From NCBI GenBank assembly GCA_964626015.1, contig CAZVCC010000007.1, forward strand, positions 34,167 to 98,166: a stretch of DNA of 64,000 bases, in the 5' to 3' direction. Position numbers and translations under genes: made by a program. This stretch comes from CAIKZJ01 sp964626015 (GTDB taxonomy: Bacteria; Bacteroidota; Ignavibacteria; Tepidaquicellales; Tepidaquicellaceae). Position 1 is the stretch's first letter. The number at the start of each line of letters is the position of its first letter. This document shows positions 16,868 through 26,049 of the stretch, in pieces. The notes below the pieces were generated by a model. That model was not told where the DNA came from. It worked only from the letters and a program-made list of their open reading frames with translations, and did no database searches.

Positions 16868-17239
16868 ATGGCAGAAAAAAATCCAATAGGTTGGTTTGAA
16901 ATACATGTTAAAGATTTTGATAAAGCAAGAGATTTTTACGGTAAGCTTTTTAACTGGGAGTTCAACCTTTCACAAAGCACAAAAACGCAATACTGGAATA
17001 TCTTTACGGGAGATGGTTCCATAGGCGGCGGATTTATGAAGAAAGAAAAACCCGAGCACGAGGGTCAGGCAGTAGTGCTTTATGTTTCAGTAGAAAATAT
17101 TGACAGCACGCTGAAGAATGTGCAAGAGCTTGGCGGCAAGACTTTTACGCCCAAAACACTGATTAATGAAAAAGCGGGCTACTTTGCTTTGTTCTACGAT
17201 AATGATAATAATTTAATCGGTCTCTGGTCGAAAAACTAA
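16868..17239 (+). CDS. VOC-superfamily (glyoxalase/bleomycin-resistance fold) protein
   Basis: The 123 residues from this start form one VOC domain with two beta-alpha-beta-beta-beta halves: GWFEIHVKDFDKARDFYGKL, then VVLYVSVENIDSTLKNVQEL and ALFYDNDNNLIGLW. Such proteins bind metals or small ligands; the substrate is unknown. I chose the ATG at 16868 because AAAAGGAG lies 7-14 bp upstream and the domain begins right after it. An in-frame ATG at 16775 would add 31 residues that do not belong to the fold and come from a repeat. It stands alone in its strand context. Confidence 0.85.
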   Translation: MAEKNPIGWFEIHVKDFDKARDFYGKLFNWEFNLSQSTKTQYWNIFTGDGSIGGGFMKKEKPEHEGQAVVLYVSVENIDSTLKNVQELGGKTFTPKTLINEKAGYFALFYDNDNNLIGLWSKN

Positions 17240-17274
17240 CGTACGGGAGAGGCAGCGGACAGATTTTAGTTTAA

Positions 17275-17883
17275 TTATTGAGGTGCGACAGTTAACTCAA
17301 GAAACTCAATGTTTGATGGTTTTTCGATGTCACGGATTTGTACGGGTGCGTTAATATTTATGTTATTTGCGGATACGGTGATTCCTTCGAAGCTTGCTTT
17401 TAGAACGTATTTATTGTTATAAACAGAAAACTTCGAGCCTGTATTATTTTCATAAATATCGCATGTAAATCCTGAGACGATTTCATTGCCTGATTTCATC
17501 AACTTTGATACAATCTCCCCTGCATCAGAAAGGACGGCAAAGTTATTAAAATAATTGTGGTCTTTTACAATGCGTGATTTAACCGGCTGGACAACGGTTT
17601 CAGTAGTAAAGTAAAAATATATCCAGTCTTTATCTATAAACCTTGTTTCAAGGTTTGTCTGCCCGTTAACATTTTTCTCAAGTTCAAGTTTTACATTACT
17701 TCCTTTCTTGCTCATAGTAATCTTCCCGTTTCCCGCTCCCGTAACGTCATAGCTAATTATAGCAGAAGATGAATCTGTAGAATTATTATCTATAATCTTT
17801 GCTACCTTTTTCTGCTCCTCTTCACAGCCTTGTATGACGAGAACGGCAAGGATAACGAATAAACCGAGTAGTATGTGCTTCAA
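17275..17883 (-). CDS. Hypothetical lipoprotein, possibly DUF4412-like
   Basis: This 202-residue protein has a short basic start, a hydrophobic stretch and lipobox VIQGC (Cys at about 20), followed by a charged spacer. The rest is beta-rich, with KITMSKKGSNVKLELEK and GFTCDIYENN segments that recall DUF4412-type periplasmic proteins, though the match is loose. It is probably anchored in the envelope. It sits alone, convergent with the VOC gene 36 bp away; nothing in context points to a role. Confidence 0.7.
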   Translation of the reverse strand: MKHILLGLFVILAVLVIQGCEEEQKKVAKIIDNNSTDSSSAIISYDVTGAGNGKITMSKKGSNVKLELEKNVNGQTNLETRFIDKDWIYFYFTTETVVQPVKSRIVKDHNYFNNFAVLSDAGEIVSKLMKSGNEIVSGFTCDIYENNTGSKFSVYNNKYVLKASFEGITVSANNININAPVQIRDIEKPSNIEFLELTVAPQ

Positions 17884-18349
17884 GTGTTAAAGTTTTTATA
17901 TCATAATAATTTAATTGAATAATTTATACAATCGAATTAATTTTCTCAAAATAGGGGTATAGTGGTGCAGGGTACAGGGTATCCGCTACGGCGGACGTAC
18001 AGAACACGACGTAGCCGATGGCTACAAACAAACTAAAGACAAACATTAACAAAGAATTTAACCGCAGTGTGCGCAGAGAACGCAGAGAACTAGCACTAAA
18101 ATACAAAAGAGGAAATGAATTTAACGCAAAGATCGCAAAGAAGGCAAAGAACGCAAAGAAAACTATTAAGATTTTTTAATAAAAGTTTGTTTTTATTACA
18201 ACATTTTTACGTATAGTAGCACGCAGGGTATAGGGTACGGGGCAAAGGGTACAAGGTTTTAGAGCGTAGTAACGAGGGAGCGTAGTTACGAGGAAAACAT
18301 CTAAAGCATTTTATTTGTTATACATTTTAGTTTAAATAAATATAAAAAC
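17884..18349. repeat. Intergenic region with dispersed repeats
   Basis: This 466-bp gap has no gene. It holds CGCAGAG-type words (18061-18090), then several GCAAAGAA units (18124-18162) and two copies of GAGCGTAG-TACGAGG words (18262-18295). The first two types recur in the large block at 34770-35690, and the last recurs at 26018-26035 as GGAGCGTAGCAACGAGGA. The promoter of the subtilase gene must lie near 18300-18345. Confidence 0.65.
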
Positions 18350-20131
18350 ATGAAGATTAAAACATTATTTGTGACGTTGTTTCTGGTTGTTTTCTCTGCA
18401 GGGTATAGCCAGAATAATGTATGGTACACGACCGTTCTGCAGGAAAAGTTTTTAGATAAAGAAGGAAGACCTGTTACCGGCAAGGGAGTGGTTGTCGGCG
18501 ATATAGATTCCGGTATAGATATATTTCATCCATTCTTCTTCTTTGCTGACGGCGGAGAATACAACTGGATAGACGTTGATAAAAACGGAACGTTCACGCC
18601 CGGGCTGGATGCCGTTGATTATAACAACGACGGGATTGCGAGCATTGATGAGGTCTTAAGATATATAGAGATGAATAATAACACTTATAACGTTCTTAAG
18701 ACTGACAAGGAAAATTTTAATCCCGACATGGATTTTCTTTATAATGATAAAAACGGCAATAAGAAAAGAGACCATGGGGAGAAAGATGGTTTTTCAGAGC
18801 AAGACCCGACTTACGGAGAACAGTTTTTTATAGCAATAGATGCAAACCAAAACGGTGTGCTTGAAACAGGGGAAAGTATTATAGCTCTTAACACTTCAAA
18901 AGTCCGTGCAGTAAGAGAAAAAGACGGGACGATAAGAAGGCGCGGTATAGATTTAATAAAAACAGAGCCGGACTCAGTTCAGCACGGAACGAGCGTGGCG
19001 GGTATTGTGCTCGGCGGTCATTATGGCGTGCAGAAGCTTCACGGTTTTGCTCCCGATGCCGAGATAGTAATGGCAAACATAAAATATGATTACACGCCGA
19101 GGTTCGTAAGAAACTTTCCGGATATGATAAAATTCTTAAGGGATGAAAAAGTTAATATACTTTTGTTTGAAGACGGCGAATGGATGTTTGAGTTTATGGA
19201 CGGTTCGACGGAAGAAGAGATGCTGACTAATGAGCTTGCAAGGTCGGGGATAACTGTAATTGGCGGCGGCGGGAATCTTGCTTCCGGCAATATGCTTGTC
19301 CGCTCAAAATTGAAAAAGGCACAACTTGAGACTTTTAAATTCTCTTCTCCAGCAACCGGAGAAGGAAAGAAGAATGACGGCTCTTTTGTTTCGTTCTTAT
19401 GGAAAGGGAAAGATAAAGAAGCTGTATTTACAGTATTAACACCAGACAATAAACTTTCAAAAGAAATAAAAGAGGGTTCGGGAATTTTGAAAGTTGGGAA
19501 TTACAATATAAATTATGCAAGGGTTGTGTCGCCGAAGGGAACGGTAATGATGAGGTTTGCATTTTCTGAAAAAGATTCCGGTACTGTTAAAGGTGATTGG
19601 CAGATAAGAGTACATGCAAAGGATGAGATTGACCTGTTTGGGTTTATTGTTGATGTAACGCAATCATGGGGAGGAACAACACGCTGGTATTCGGACAAAA
19701 TCTCTGATGAGGGAACCGTTACTTTTCCTTCGACTGCTGACAGCTGTATAGCTGTTGGTGCTTACACGGTCAACTATGCATGGGGAACGAATGATGCAAT
19801 AGGCAAGCTCTGTTATTACAGCGGAATTGGTTATAATATTTCAGGCAAAGTCGGCATAGATATATGTGCGCCCGGGCATTCAACTTTTACGTGCGGTCCG
19901 AACAATTCTTATACGTTGTTCAGCGGTACAAGCTCTGCAGCGCCTCATGTTGTCGGAACTGCGGCTTTAATGCTTCAGATAAATCCTGCTTTAACTCATA
20001 CTGATATAAGGAATATTCTTAGGTACACTGCTGTATCGGATGAGTTTACGGGGACTGTGCCTAACACGAAATGGGGGGCGGGAAAGCTTAATCCTGAAAG
20101 AGCAATTAAGTATGTATTAGAGGGACGTTAA
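18350..20131 (+). CDS. Secreted subtilisin-like serine protease (S8 family)
   Basis: This 593-residue protease has a signal peptide (1-20, ending AGYSQ). Catalytic residues are Asp53 in VVVGDIDSGID, His212 in QHGTSVAGIV and Ser528 in SGTSSAAPHVVG. An insertion between the Asp and His holds three Asp/Asn-rich segments (DVDKNGTF at 75-82, YNDKNGNKKRDHGE near 131-144, DANQNGVLETGE near 164-175) that look like calcium-binding loops. The usual Asn of the oxyanion hole probably falls in the GGGGNLASGN segment. There is no T9SS domain, so it should act in the periplasm or leave by another route. It is followed by a terminator. Confidence 0.93.
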   Translation: MKIKTLFVTLFLVVFSAGYSQNNVWYTTVLQEKFLDKEGRPVTGKGVVVGDIDSGIDIFHPFFFFADGGEYNWIDVDKNGTFTPGLDAVDYNNDGIASIDEVLRYIEMNNNTYNVLKTDKENFNPDMDFLYNDKNGNKKRDHGEKDGFSEQDPTYGEQFFIAIDANQNGVLETGESIIALNTSKVRAVREKDGTIRRRGIDLIKTEPDSVQHGTSVAGIVLGGHYGVQKLHGFAPDAEIVMANIKYDYTPRFVRNFPDMIKFLRDEKVNILLFEDGEWMFEFMDGSTEEEMLTNELARSGITVIGGGGNLASGNMLVRSKLKKAQLETFKFSSPATGEGKKNDGSFVSFLWKGKDKEAVFTVLTPDNKLSKEIKEGSGILKVGNYNINYARVVSPKGTVMMRFAFSEKDSGTVKGDWQIRVHAKDEIDLFGFIVDVTQSWGGTTRWYSDKISDEGTVTFPSTADSCIAVGAYTVNYAWGTNDAIGKLCYYSGIGYNISGKVGIDICAPGHSTFTCGPNNSYTLFSGTSSAAPHVVGTAALMLQINPALTHTDIRNILRYTAVSDEFTGTVPNTKWGAGKLNPERAIKYVLEGR

Positions 20132-20185
20132 AGCGTTAACATAAGATTAATTCATTACGGAGAATCTTCTACTTGAAGGAATAAT

Positions 20186-20216
20186 AAAAAACGGCAGGTA
20201 AGTACCTGCCGTTTTT
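20186..20216. terminator. Bidirectional terminator between subtilase and rpsT
   Basis: AAAAACGGCAGGTA and TACCTGCCGTTTTT form a long GC-rich stem with A and T runs on either side. The two flanking genes converge on it, so it can serve both. Confidence 0.9.
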
Positions 20217-20234
20217 ATAGTATGTGTAAAAAAC

Positions 20235-20495
20235 TTATTTGCTTACTTTGTTGATGTGTTTTGCTAAGCGTGATTTTTCGTTAGCTGCTTTGTTCTTGTG
20301 AATGATGCCTTTTGTTGCGGCTCTGTCAAGAGTTCTTACGGCTTTTTTGAATTCTGTTGCTGCGGTTTCTTTATCGGTAGTACCAAGAACCTTTTTTACC
20401 GAACCTTTTATTGATACCCTGTATTTTTTATTCTTCTCGGTTTTTTTTAATGTTTGTCTTGCTCTTTTCTGAGCTGATTTGTGTCTTAATGGCAT
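20235..20495 (-). CDS. rpsT: Small ribosomal subunit protein S20
   Basis: This 86-residue, very basic, all-helical protein binds 16S rRNA in the 30S subunit. MPLRHKSAQKRARQTLKK at the start and RAATKGIIHKNKAANEKSRL near the end are the family signatures. It follows dnaA by 57 bp on the same strand and could be co-transcribed; the terminator at 20186-20216 is 18 bp behind it. Confidence 0.98.
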   Translation of the reverse strand: MPLRHKSAQKRARQTLKKTEKNKKYRVSIKGSVKKVLGTTDKETAATEFKKAVRTLDRAATKGIIHKNKAANEKSRLAKHINKVSK

Positions 20496-20552
20496 ATTTT
20501 ATCTTATTTTAAAAGTGTAAAAATACATAATTTAGGTTATAAATTCAATTCG

Positions 20553-22067
20553 TTAAAGTTTTGAAAGAGCGTTTCTGATGTCGGAAACAATATTTTGTGT
20601 ATTGCTGCTCTTTTTCATAGCTTCTTTAATGCTGTTATATGCGTACAGTACCGTTGCATGGTCTTTTCCCCCGAAGTTAAGTCCGATGGATTCAAGCGTA
20701 TAGGAAGTCAGCTCTTTTGCAAGGTACATAGCGATTTGTCTTGCGAAGGCAATTTCCTTCGTGCGCTTTCTGGAGAGAATCTGATTTTCTGAAAGTTTAA
20801 AATATTCTGCAGTTGCAAATATTATGTTTTCTATAGAAATGCTTTTTGCTTTTCTTACATTCCCCAAGAATTTTGAGACGACCCTTTCAGCAAGCTCGGG
20901 TGTAATTTCTCCCCTGTTAACAAAAAGACTTTCTGCGATTAGGTTTACGATGCAACCTTCAAGAGATCGAATGCTGTCTTTTATATTAGTTGCGATGTAG
21001 TGTACGACTTCTTCTGGTACGTCTTCGATGCGGGCTTCTTCAAGTTTCTTTTGAATGATAGCAACCCTCATTTCCCAGCTGGGTAACTGAATATCTACCA
21101 TTACGCCCCACTGAAAGCGGGACATCAATCTTTCGGTGATGCTTTTAAGCTGATTAATGGGTTTATCGCTTGAGAATATTATTTGTTTTTTGTTGTTGTA
21201 AAGAGAGTTGAAAATCTGGTACATGAAGTCCTGGGTTCCGGGTTTGCCTTCAAGGTTTTGAATGTCGTCGAGGATTAAAACGTCGAGCGATTTATAGAAG
21301 CTGTCGAGCTTTCTCGGACCGCCTTTATCAGATGAGAAATCGAAACGCTCTCTTGCAATGCTCGTGGTGAACTGGCTTGTGAATTCAGGAGTTGTCAGGT
21401 AGTAAACCCTTTTTTCGGGCGACCTTTTCAGGATTTCATTTCCTATAGCTTGAATAAGATGGGTTTTGCCGACACCAACACCGCCGTAGATAAGGCATGG
21501 GTTGTATGTTCCTCCCGGATTGTTTGCTATGGCAAAAGCCGCTGCCACGGCGAGGTCGTTGCTTTCGCCTTTGACAAAATTTTCAAAAGTGTGTTTTGTG
21601 TAAAGGTTGGAAACGAAAGGTTCTGTTTCTTCGTTCTGACGAGTGTATTTTGCAGAGCCGTAGGGGTATTGAAAGTCTGTAACGTTAGAATCTTTCCTTT
21701 CGGGCTGTTCACGGTTTTGCTCAATGTTATCAAAAAGGCTTTCCTGTGATACAATGTAAGCAAGTTTTCCATTTTCGCCGAGGAGACCGCTTTCAATAAT
21801 TGCCGAAATCTGTTTGTTGTATCTTTTTTCTATTATTCCGTATACGTCTTTGCTGGGTACCCGAATGGTTAACACGTTGTTTTCAAAGCTGCTTGGCGAT
21901 AGGATTGAAAACCAAGTGCTGATTTCGGACTGTTTTAAATTTTGCGAAAGGAGTTCTAAAAATTTCGTCCATATTTCCTTTGCTGCTTCTTTTGCTTGTA
22001 GTTGCGTATGTGATTCCGGTTTCAGCTGCTTATTATCTTCAAACGAATTTGGTATGGTATTCCTCAT
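20553..22067 (-). CDS. dnaA: Chromosomal replication initiator DnaA
   Basis: This 504-residue AAA+ protein opens the origin by binding DnaA boxes. Domain I is at about 28-100 (IWTKFLELLSQNLKQSEIS) after a 27-residue extension, and domain II is a variable linker. Domain III has Walker A GGVGVGKTH (195-203), Walker B VLILDDIQ and the sensor SSDKPINQL. Domain IV carries the DnaA signature GGKDHATVLYAYNS near residue 470. The usual dnaN partner is not next to it; rpsT is downstream instead. The upstream gap is AT-rich with repeated TATTAACA words and may be oriC. Confidence 0.98.
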   Translation of the reverse strand: MRNTIPNSFEDNKQLKPESHTQLQAKEAAKEIWTKFLELLSQNLKQSEISTWFSILSPSSFENNVLTIRVPSKDVYGIIEKRYNKQISAIIESGLLGENGKLAYIVSQESLFDNIEQNREQPERKDSNVTDFQYPYGSAKYTRQNEETEPFVSNLYTKHTFENFVKGESNDLAVAAAFAIANNPGGTYNPCLIYGGVGVGKTHLIQAIGNEILKRSPEKRVYYLTTPEFTSQFTTSIARERFDFSSDKGGPRKLDSFYKSLDVLILDDIQNLEGKPGTQDFMYQIFNSLYNNKKQIIFSSDKPINQLKSITERLMSRFQWGVMVDIQLPSWEMRVAIIQKKLEEARIEDVPEEVVHYIATNIKDSIRSLEGCIVNLIAESLFVNRGEITPELAERVVSKFLGNVRKAKSISIENIIFATAEYFKLSENQILSRKRTKEIAFARQIAMYLAKELTSYTLESIGLNFGGKDHATVLYAYNSIKEAMKKSSNTQNIVSDIRNALSKL

Positions 22068-22083
22068 GTAATAAACTTATATA

Positions 22084-22363
22084 TATTAACAAATCAATTT
22101 TATTTAATAATTTACTTTAAGTACCGTCTTTTGAAAACCTTTAAATATTAAGGTGTTTTAGCCTTAATATTAACAAACCCGTGAGTTCTATAACTATTAT
22201 ATTTTAAAGTAAGTTAGCTTTCTGTTCACGAGTTATTAACATTCATTGTTAACAAACATTTTTTGACGGGTAAAGAGAGTCAGAAAACAAAGTCTTCAAA
22301 AAAAGTTATTAACAAAGTACTAACAGGAAAAACACTAACCTTCAGGTGTTATAATATTAACGA
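22084..22363. promoter_or_regulatory. Repeat-rich AT region upstream of dnaA, candidate origin of replication
   Basis: Six related words, TATTAACA or TGTTAACA, mostly followed by AA, occur at 22084, 22168, 22233 (TTATTAACA), 22247, 22306 (TTATTAACA) and 22355 (TATTAACGA), all in one orientation. TTATTAACA differs from the TTATCCACA DnaA-box consensus at two positions. The 531-bp gap 22068-22598 contains no gene and is AT-rich. Placement next to dnaA is typical of bacterial origins, but no perfect DnaA box was seen, so this is a hypothesis. Confidence 0.4.
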
Positions 22364-22598
22364 AAGCATACAATTAAGTCAAGTTTGAAATTAATAATTT
22401 CTGAAAAATTTATTTACCGATTTTAGAAAATACATTCCGACCGAAGAACATCGAAATGAGGTACAGAATGTTAACGGAACAAGGAACTAATAATTATCAA
22501 AACAAAGAACGACGCTGTGATGCAGATTCAAGACCGATTATCCTTTAAGGTTATGCTTAAGTTGTATATTTTTAGATATTGGGTATGCTTTCTATTTA

Positions 22599-24371
22599 TT
22601 GAATAATCCAGATTACATAAAATTTGTTGTCTCAAAGGTTGAATCGGAGCTCATTGGGCTCTCGAATAGCCGTGAGTATATTAAGGTTATTACTGTTCTG
22701 CATGCTTTAAAAGTATCCGACAATATCCTTAGGGATATCTATATCCTTTCCGGGATAAAAAAGCTGAGACAGCTTTCATCCTACCTGATTTTTATAATTA
22801 AAAAAGTTGAATCGGGGGGCATTAACATAGACAACTTTATTGAAAACTACACGGCGGATAAATCATTCATACGCTCTTACTTTCAGACATACTACGACCT
22901 TGAACAGATAACCGAGGAAAAATTTATATCAGAAGAGATAGATACAAAATTTGTTTTTGATGATGAGGAAACTGATAAACAGGCACCTGTTTATTCGCTT
23001 GCCGAGCCGGACTTTAAAGTTGCTGACCTTGATAACGAGCTTGTAACTGAAGAGTTCAAGGAGAGCACAGTTACGGAAAATTATACCGAACCTATGGATG
23101 CATACATGAGTCTTGTTGATGATGACAAAGAAAGTTCTGCGGAGGGCGGCAGTGTATTCTTTACCGATGTATCGGACGATGTGTTTAATCTTCCGGGAGG
23201 TCAGGAGTCAGCGGACAGCGGGCAGGAGGACAAGCGTGCAGAAGAAAGCGGACAGTGTACAGAAGAACAAGCGGACAGCGCACAGGAGATAACGGGTAGC
23301 GGACAGATTACGGAGGACGGGGAAGCTGAAATGGGAAAGCTTACCGAAGAAGCAGCGACAGAACAAGAAAGTGAAATACTTCAAAACTTGATTCCTATCG
23401 CACCTGAAATAAAACCAGAGGACAAAGAAGAAACGCCAGAGATAACGGAGTCAGACCGTGAAGTTGATGAAAAACTTCAGGAGATAGAGAAAGAAACAAC
23501 TGAGGCAATAATAAATTCCGATTTTGTTCTCTATGAAAAGTTTCTTTTAGAGAAGAATAAAACTCTGTTCGGCCTTTTTGATGATTTAATATTGATAAAG
23601 GAATCGTCTGAGCCAGATCTTGAAATGCGAAGCAGTATTCTGGAAGAGATTTTATCAACAGTTAAAGAACTGAGGGATTATTCAGAGAAGATGTCGTTTG
23701 AGGTTATAACGGGAGTTTATGCTGCTCTTGTTTATTGTTTTGATTTAAAGTTCAAGGACATTATAGTTTCTATGGATAACTTCGCAATTTTCAAAAAAGC
23801 AGTTGAAGGTGTTGAAGACTTAATTGCGGGTAATGACTTAACCGGGTTTGATGCGGTTGTAAGCAGGTTAAACTCAACCGTGGACGACCTTGCAAAACTG
23901 CTTGCCGACAGGGAAAACTTTGAGAAGAAGAAGTACGATTTTGGTGAAGAAGAAGGCAACGTTATACGAGAATTTAAGGACAGCAGCGAGTATGATGCTT
24001 TTATCATTCTAAGAGATAAAATATCCGAGCTTGAAGAGACGTTCGGAATTATTGCAGACATGAAGGATAAAACATATCCATTTGAATCAATAAGAAAACT
24101 ATCTGTAACATTTGCTCTTTTCAGGGAGATAGTAAATATAGCAAGAGTGCTGGAAATGAACAAAGTTGCCCACTTAGCGGAAGGCGGTTACATTTTCGTG
24201 AAGTTTGTTCAAAACTACCGCATTGACCCGTTTAAGGAAGAAGTAACGGAGGTAATAAAATATTTAATTTACAGTTTTAAACTACTATATCTTGATAAAC
24301 CAGTAAAAGATTTTGATAAGTTCTTATCATTTTTAAACGAACCAGTCAAAATATTTTATCCTAAAAAATAA
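22599..24371 (+). CDS. Hypothetical protein with acidic low-complexity linker
   Basis: This 590-residue protein appears cytoplasmic (no signal or membrane helix). Three parts can be seen: an N-terminal helical domain (1-115), a very acidic, Glu/Thr/Ser/Gln-rich linker (about 120-300), and a C-terminal helical region (about 305-590). In the last, IRKLSVTFALFREIVNIARVL is reminiscent of a histidine-phosphotransfer four-helix bundle, but the phospho-acceptor His is missing. The start codon is TTG at 22599; the nearest ATG (22585) is out of frame. GCGGACAGCG repeats at 23201-23320 encode part of the linker. The gene ends 5 bp before manC, suggesting co-transcription. No function is assigned. Confidence 0.75.
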   Translation: MNNPDYIKFVVSKVESELIGLSNSREYIKVITVLHALKVSDNILRDIYILSGIKKLRQLSSYLIFIIKKVESGGINIDNFIENYTADKSFIRSYFQTYYDLEQITEEKFISEEIDTKFVFDDEETDKQAPVYSLAEPDFKVADLDNELVTEEFKESTVTENYTEPMDAYMSLVDDDKESSAEGGSVFFTDVSDDVFNLPGGQESADSGQEDKRAEESGQCTEEQADSAQEITGSGQITEDGEAEMGKLTEEAATEQESEILQNLIPIAPEIKPEDKEETPEITESDREVDEKLQEIEKETTEAIINSDFVLYEKFLLEKNKTLFGLFDDLILIKESSEPDLEMRSSILEEILSTVKELRDYSEKMSFEVITGVYAALVYCFDLKFKDIIVSMDNFAIFKKAVEGVEDLIAGNDLTGFDAVVSRLNSTVDDLAKLLADRENFEKKKYDFGEEEGNVIREFKDSSEYDAFIILRDKISELEETFGIIADMKDKTYPFESIRKLSVTFALFREIVNIARVLEMNKVAHLAEGGYIFVKFVQNYRIDPFKEEVTEVIKYLIYSFKLLYLDKPVKDFDKFLSFLNEPVKIFYPKK

Positions 24372-24376
24372 TAAGA

Positions 24377-25486
24377 ATGAATAATTATGCAGTGATAATG
24401 GCCGGAGGTATTGGTACCCGATTCTGGCCGAAGGGAACATCAAAGCTTCCAAAACAATATCTAAAGATTGAGAATGATCATAGTTCGATGATACAGCAGA
24501 CGTTTAAACGACTTGAGTTGTTCGTCTCGCCAAAAAATATATTTGTTGTAACAAACACAGCCTATAAAGCCGTGACGAAGAAACATCTTCCGAAAATTCC
24601 GGAAGAAAATATTATCTGTGAACCATTTGGAAGAAACACGGCTCCGTGCATAGGGCTGACGTGTCTTTTCATAAAACAGTTTAACACAAAAGCGAACGTA
24701 CTTGTTGTACCTTCAGACCATATAATAAAAGATGTAGATGAGTTTCAGAGGGTTGTAAAATCAGGACTTGCATATACGAATGAAAACGGCGGTATAGTAA
24801 CGCTTGGAATAAACCCGACTAAACCGGAAACCGGATACGGATACATACAGTTTGATACAGACGAGTACAAAGATGTAACAACCAGAGCCGGCAGGAGCGG
24901 AGAGCATACAGAAAGAGTTTATAAAGTAAGAACTTTTGCAGAAAAGCCAAACCTTGATACAGCGAAAGCTTTCATAGAAAGCGGAGATTTTCTATGGAAC
25001 AGCGGTATGTTTATTTTCCGTGTTGATACGATGCTTGTTGAGCTTCAGCAGTCACTTCCGGAGCTTCATTCAGCACTGCTGAAGCTTGAGAAGAGTCTAA
25101 TGAAAAACGATTTCGCAAAAGTTCTTGAAACCGTATATTCTCAGATAAAGGGTATCTCGATAGATTACGGTGTCATGGAAAAATCGCAGGACGTTTATAC
25201 GATAAAAAGTAACTTTGACTGGAGCGACGTCGGGTCGTGGGACGAGATTTACAACTCAAACAAGAAAGATAAGGATGGAAACGTAAAGCAGGGAAGGACG
25301 GTAACTATCAATTCAAAAAACTGTCTGATTATTAACGACCAAAAAATATCAGCGCTTGTCGGCGTAGAAGACCTGCTTGTTATAGATACCGATAACGGTT
25401 TGCTGATATGCAAGAGGACTGAATCACAAAACGTAAAAGAGGTTGTTGATTACCTGAAAAGAAAAGGATTAGATCAGTATTTATAA
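24377..25486 (+). CDS. manC: Mannose-1-phosphate guanylyltransferase
   Basis: This cytoplasmic nucleotidyltransferase makes GDP-mannose from GTP and mannose-1-phosphate for glycans. Its 369 residues fit the short form without the isomerase domain. The nucleotide-binding start is VIMAGGIGTRFWPKGTSKLPKQ (2-23). Other motifs are EPFGRNTAPCIGL, VVPSDHII, FAEKPNLDTA and LWNSGMFIF, and DYGVMEKS with SDVGSWDEI follows. It begins 5 bp after the acidic-linker gene. Confidence 0.95.
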   Translation: MNNYAVIMAGGIGTRFWPKGTSKLPKQYLKIENDHSSMIQQTFKRLELFVSPKNIFVVTNTAYKAVTKKHLPKIPEENIICEPFGRNTAPCIGLTCLFIKQFNTKANVLVVPSDHIIKDVDEFQRVVKSGLAYTNENGGIVTLGINPTKPETGYGYIQFDTDEYKDVTTRAGRSGEHTERVYKVRTFAEKPNLDTAKAFIESGDFLWNSGMFIFRVDTMLVELQQSLPELHSALLKLEKSLMKNDFAKVLETVYSQIKGISIDYGVMEKSQDVYTIKSNFDWSDVGSWDEIYNSNKKDKDGNVKQGRTVTINSKNCLIINDQKISALVGVEDLLVIDTDNGLLICKRTESQNVKEVVDYLKRKGLDQYL

Positions 25487-25525
25487 TTTCAGGGTACGGG
25501 AAACAGCGTTCAGCTTTTAGAAATG

Positions 25526-25843
25526 CTAATTCGCAAATTTAAGTCCTATTACACCAATAATTATTAACCCAGCTGAAAAAATTCTTAATAGATTAGTCGG
25601 GTCTTTAAAGAAAATTATTCCGATAAGAAACGTTCCTATAGCACCAATGCCCGTCCACACTGCGTAGGCTGTTCCAATCGGTATATCCTTTTGTGCAACC
25701 CAGAGAAAATACCCGCTTGCTGCCATGGATAAAACCCCGACAGTAATCCACAAAAAACGGTTTGTTGTGACTTGCGAAAGCTTGAAGCCGAGGGGCCAGC
25801 CCATTTCAAAGATTCCTGCAATAACTAAATAAATCCATGCCAT
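25526..25843 (-). CDS. SMR-family exporter, SugE/Gdx type
   Basis: This 105-residue membrane protein has four predicted helices. The essential Glu lies in helix 1 (VIAGIFEMGWPLGFKLS, Glu13). GTAYAVWTGIGAIGTFLIGIIFF and GLIIIGVIGLKF match the SugE/Gdx branch, known to export guanidinium with protons, rather than EmrE-type multidrug carriers. It probably acts as a dimer in the inner membrane. I looked upstream for a guanidine riboswitch and saw none. It lies alone on the minus strand between plus-strand genes. Confidence 0.92.
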   Translation of the reverse strand: MAWIYLVIAGIFEMGWPLGFKLSQVTTNRFLWITVGVLSMAASGYFLWVAQKDIPIGTAYAVWTGIGAIGTFLIGIIFFKDPTNLLRIFSAGLIIIGVIGLKFAN

Positions 25844-26017
25844 AGTGTTTTCTATTAATTATGATGATATTTCAAAATAATGAAAAAAAGGAAATAATTA
25901 AACAAAGATAACTATAGCGTTACCGATTAGTATATGTGTAACCATATATCTTGTATTTGTAACAAAGCATTAATAAATTAAAATACGCAGCTACGCAGGA
26001 GTTTACGTTACAACGAC

Positions 26018-26035
26018 GGAGCGTAGCAACGAGGA
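26018..26035. repeat. Dispersed GGAGCGTAG-CAACGAGGA repeat near a start codon
   Basis: The word GGAGCGTAGCAACGAGGA lies 15 bp before the DUF2007 start; close copies are at 18262-18295. Its AGGA end runs into the AGGAAGGA that serves as ribosome-binding site for the gene at 26050, so the repeat supplies or abuts a translation signal. Confidence 0.5.
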
Positions 26036-26049
26036 AGGAAATAAGAATT

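Noticed and set aside
18061..18298. Small RNA or tRNA gene before the subtilase
   Set aside because: The region is made of short dispersed repeat words; no cloverleaf, T-loop motif or terminator was found.
25844..26049. Guanidine riboswitch before the SMR exporter
   Set aside because: The leader is AT-rich and shows none of the conserved ACGR-type or other guanidine motifs that I know.
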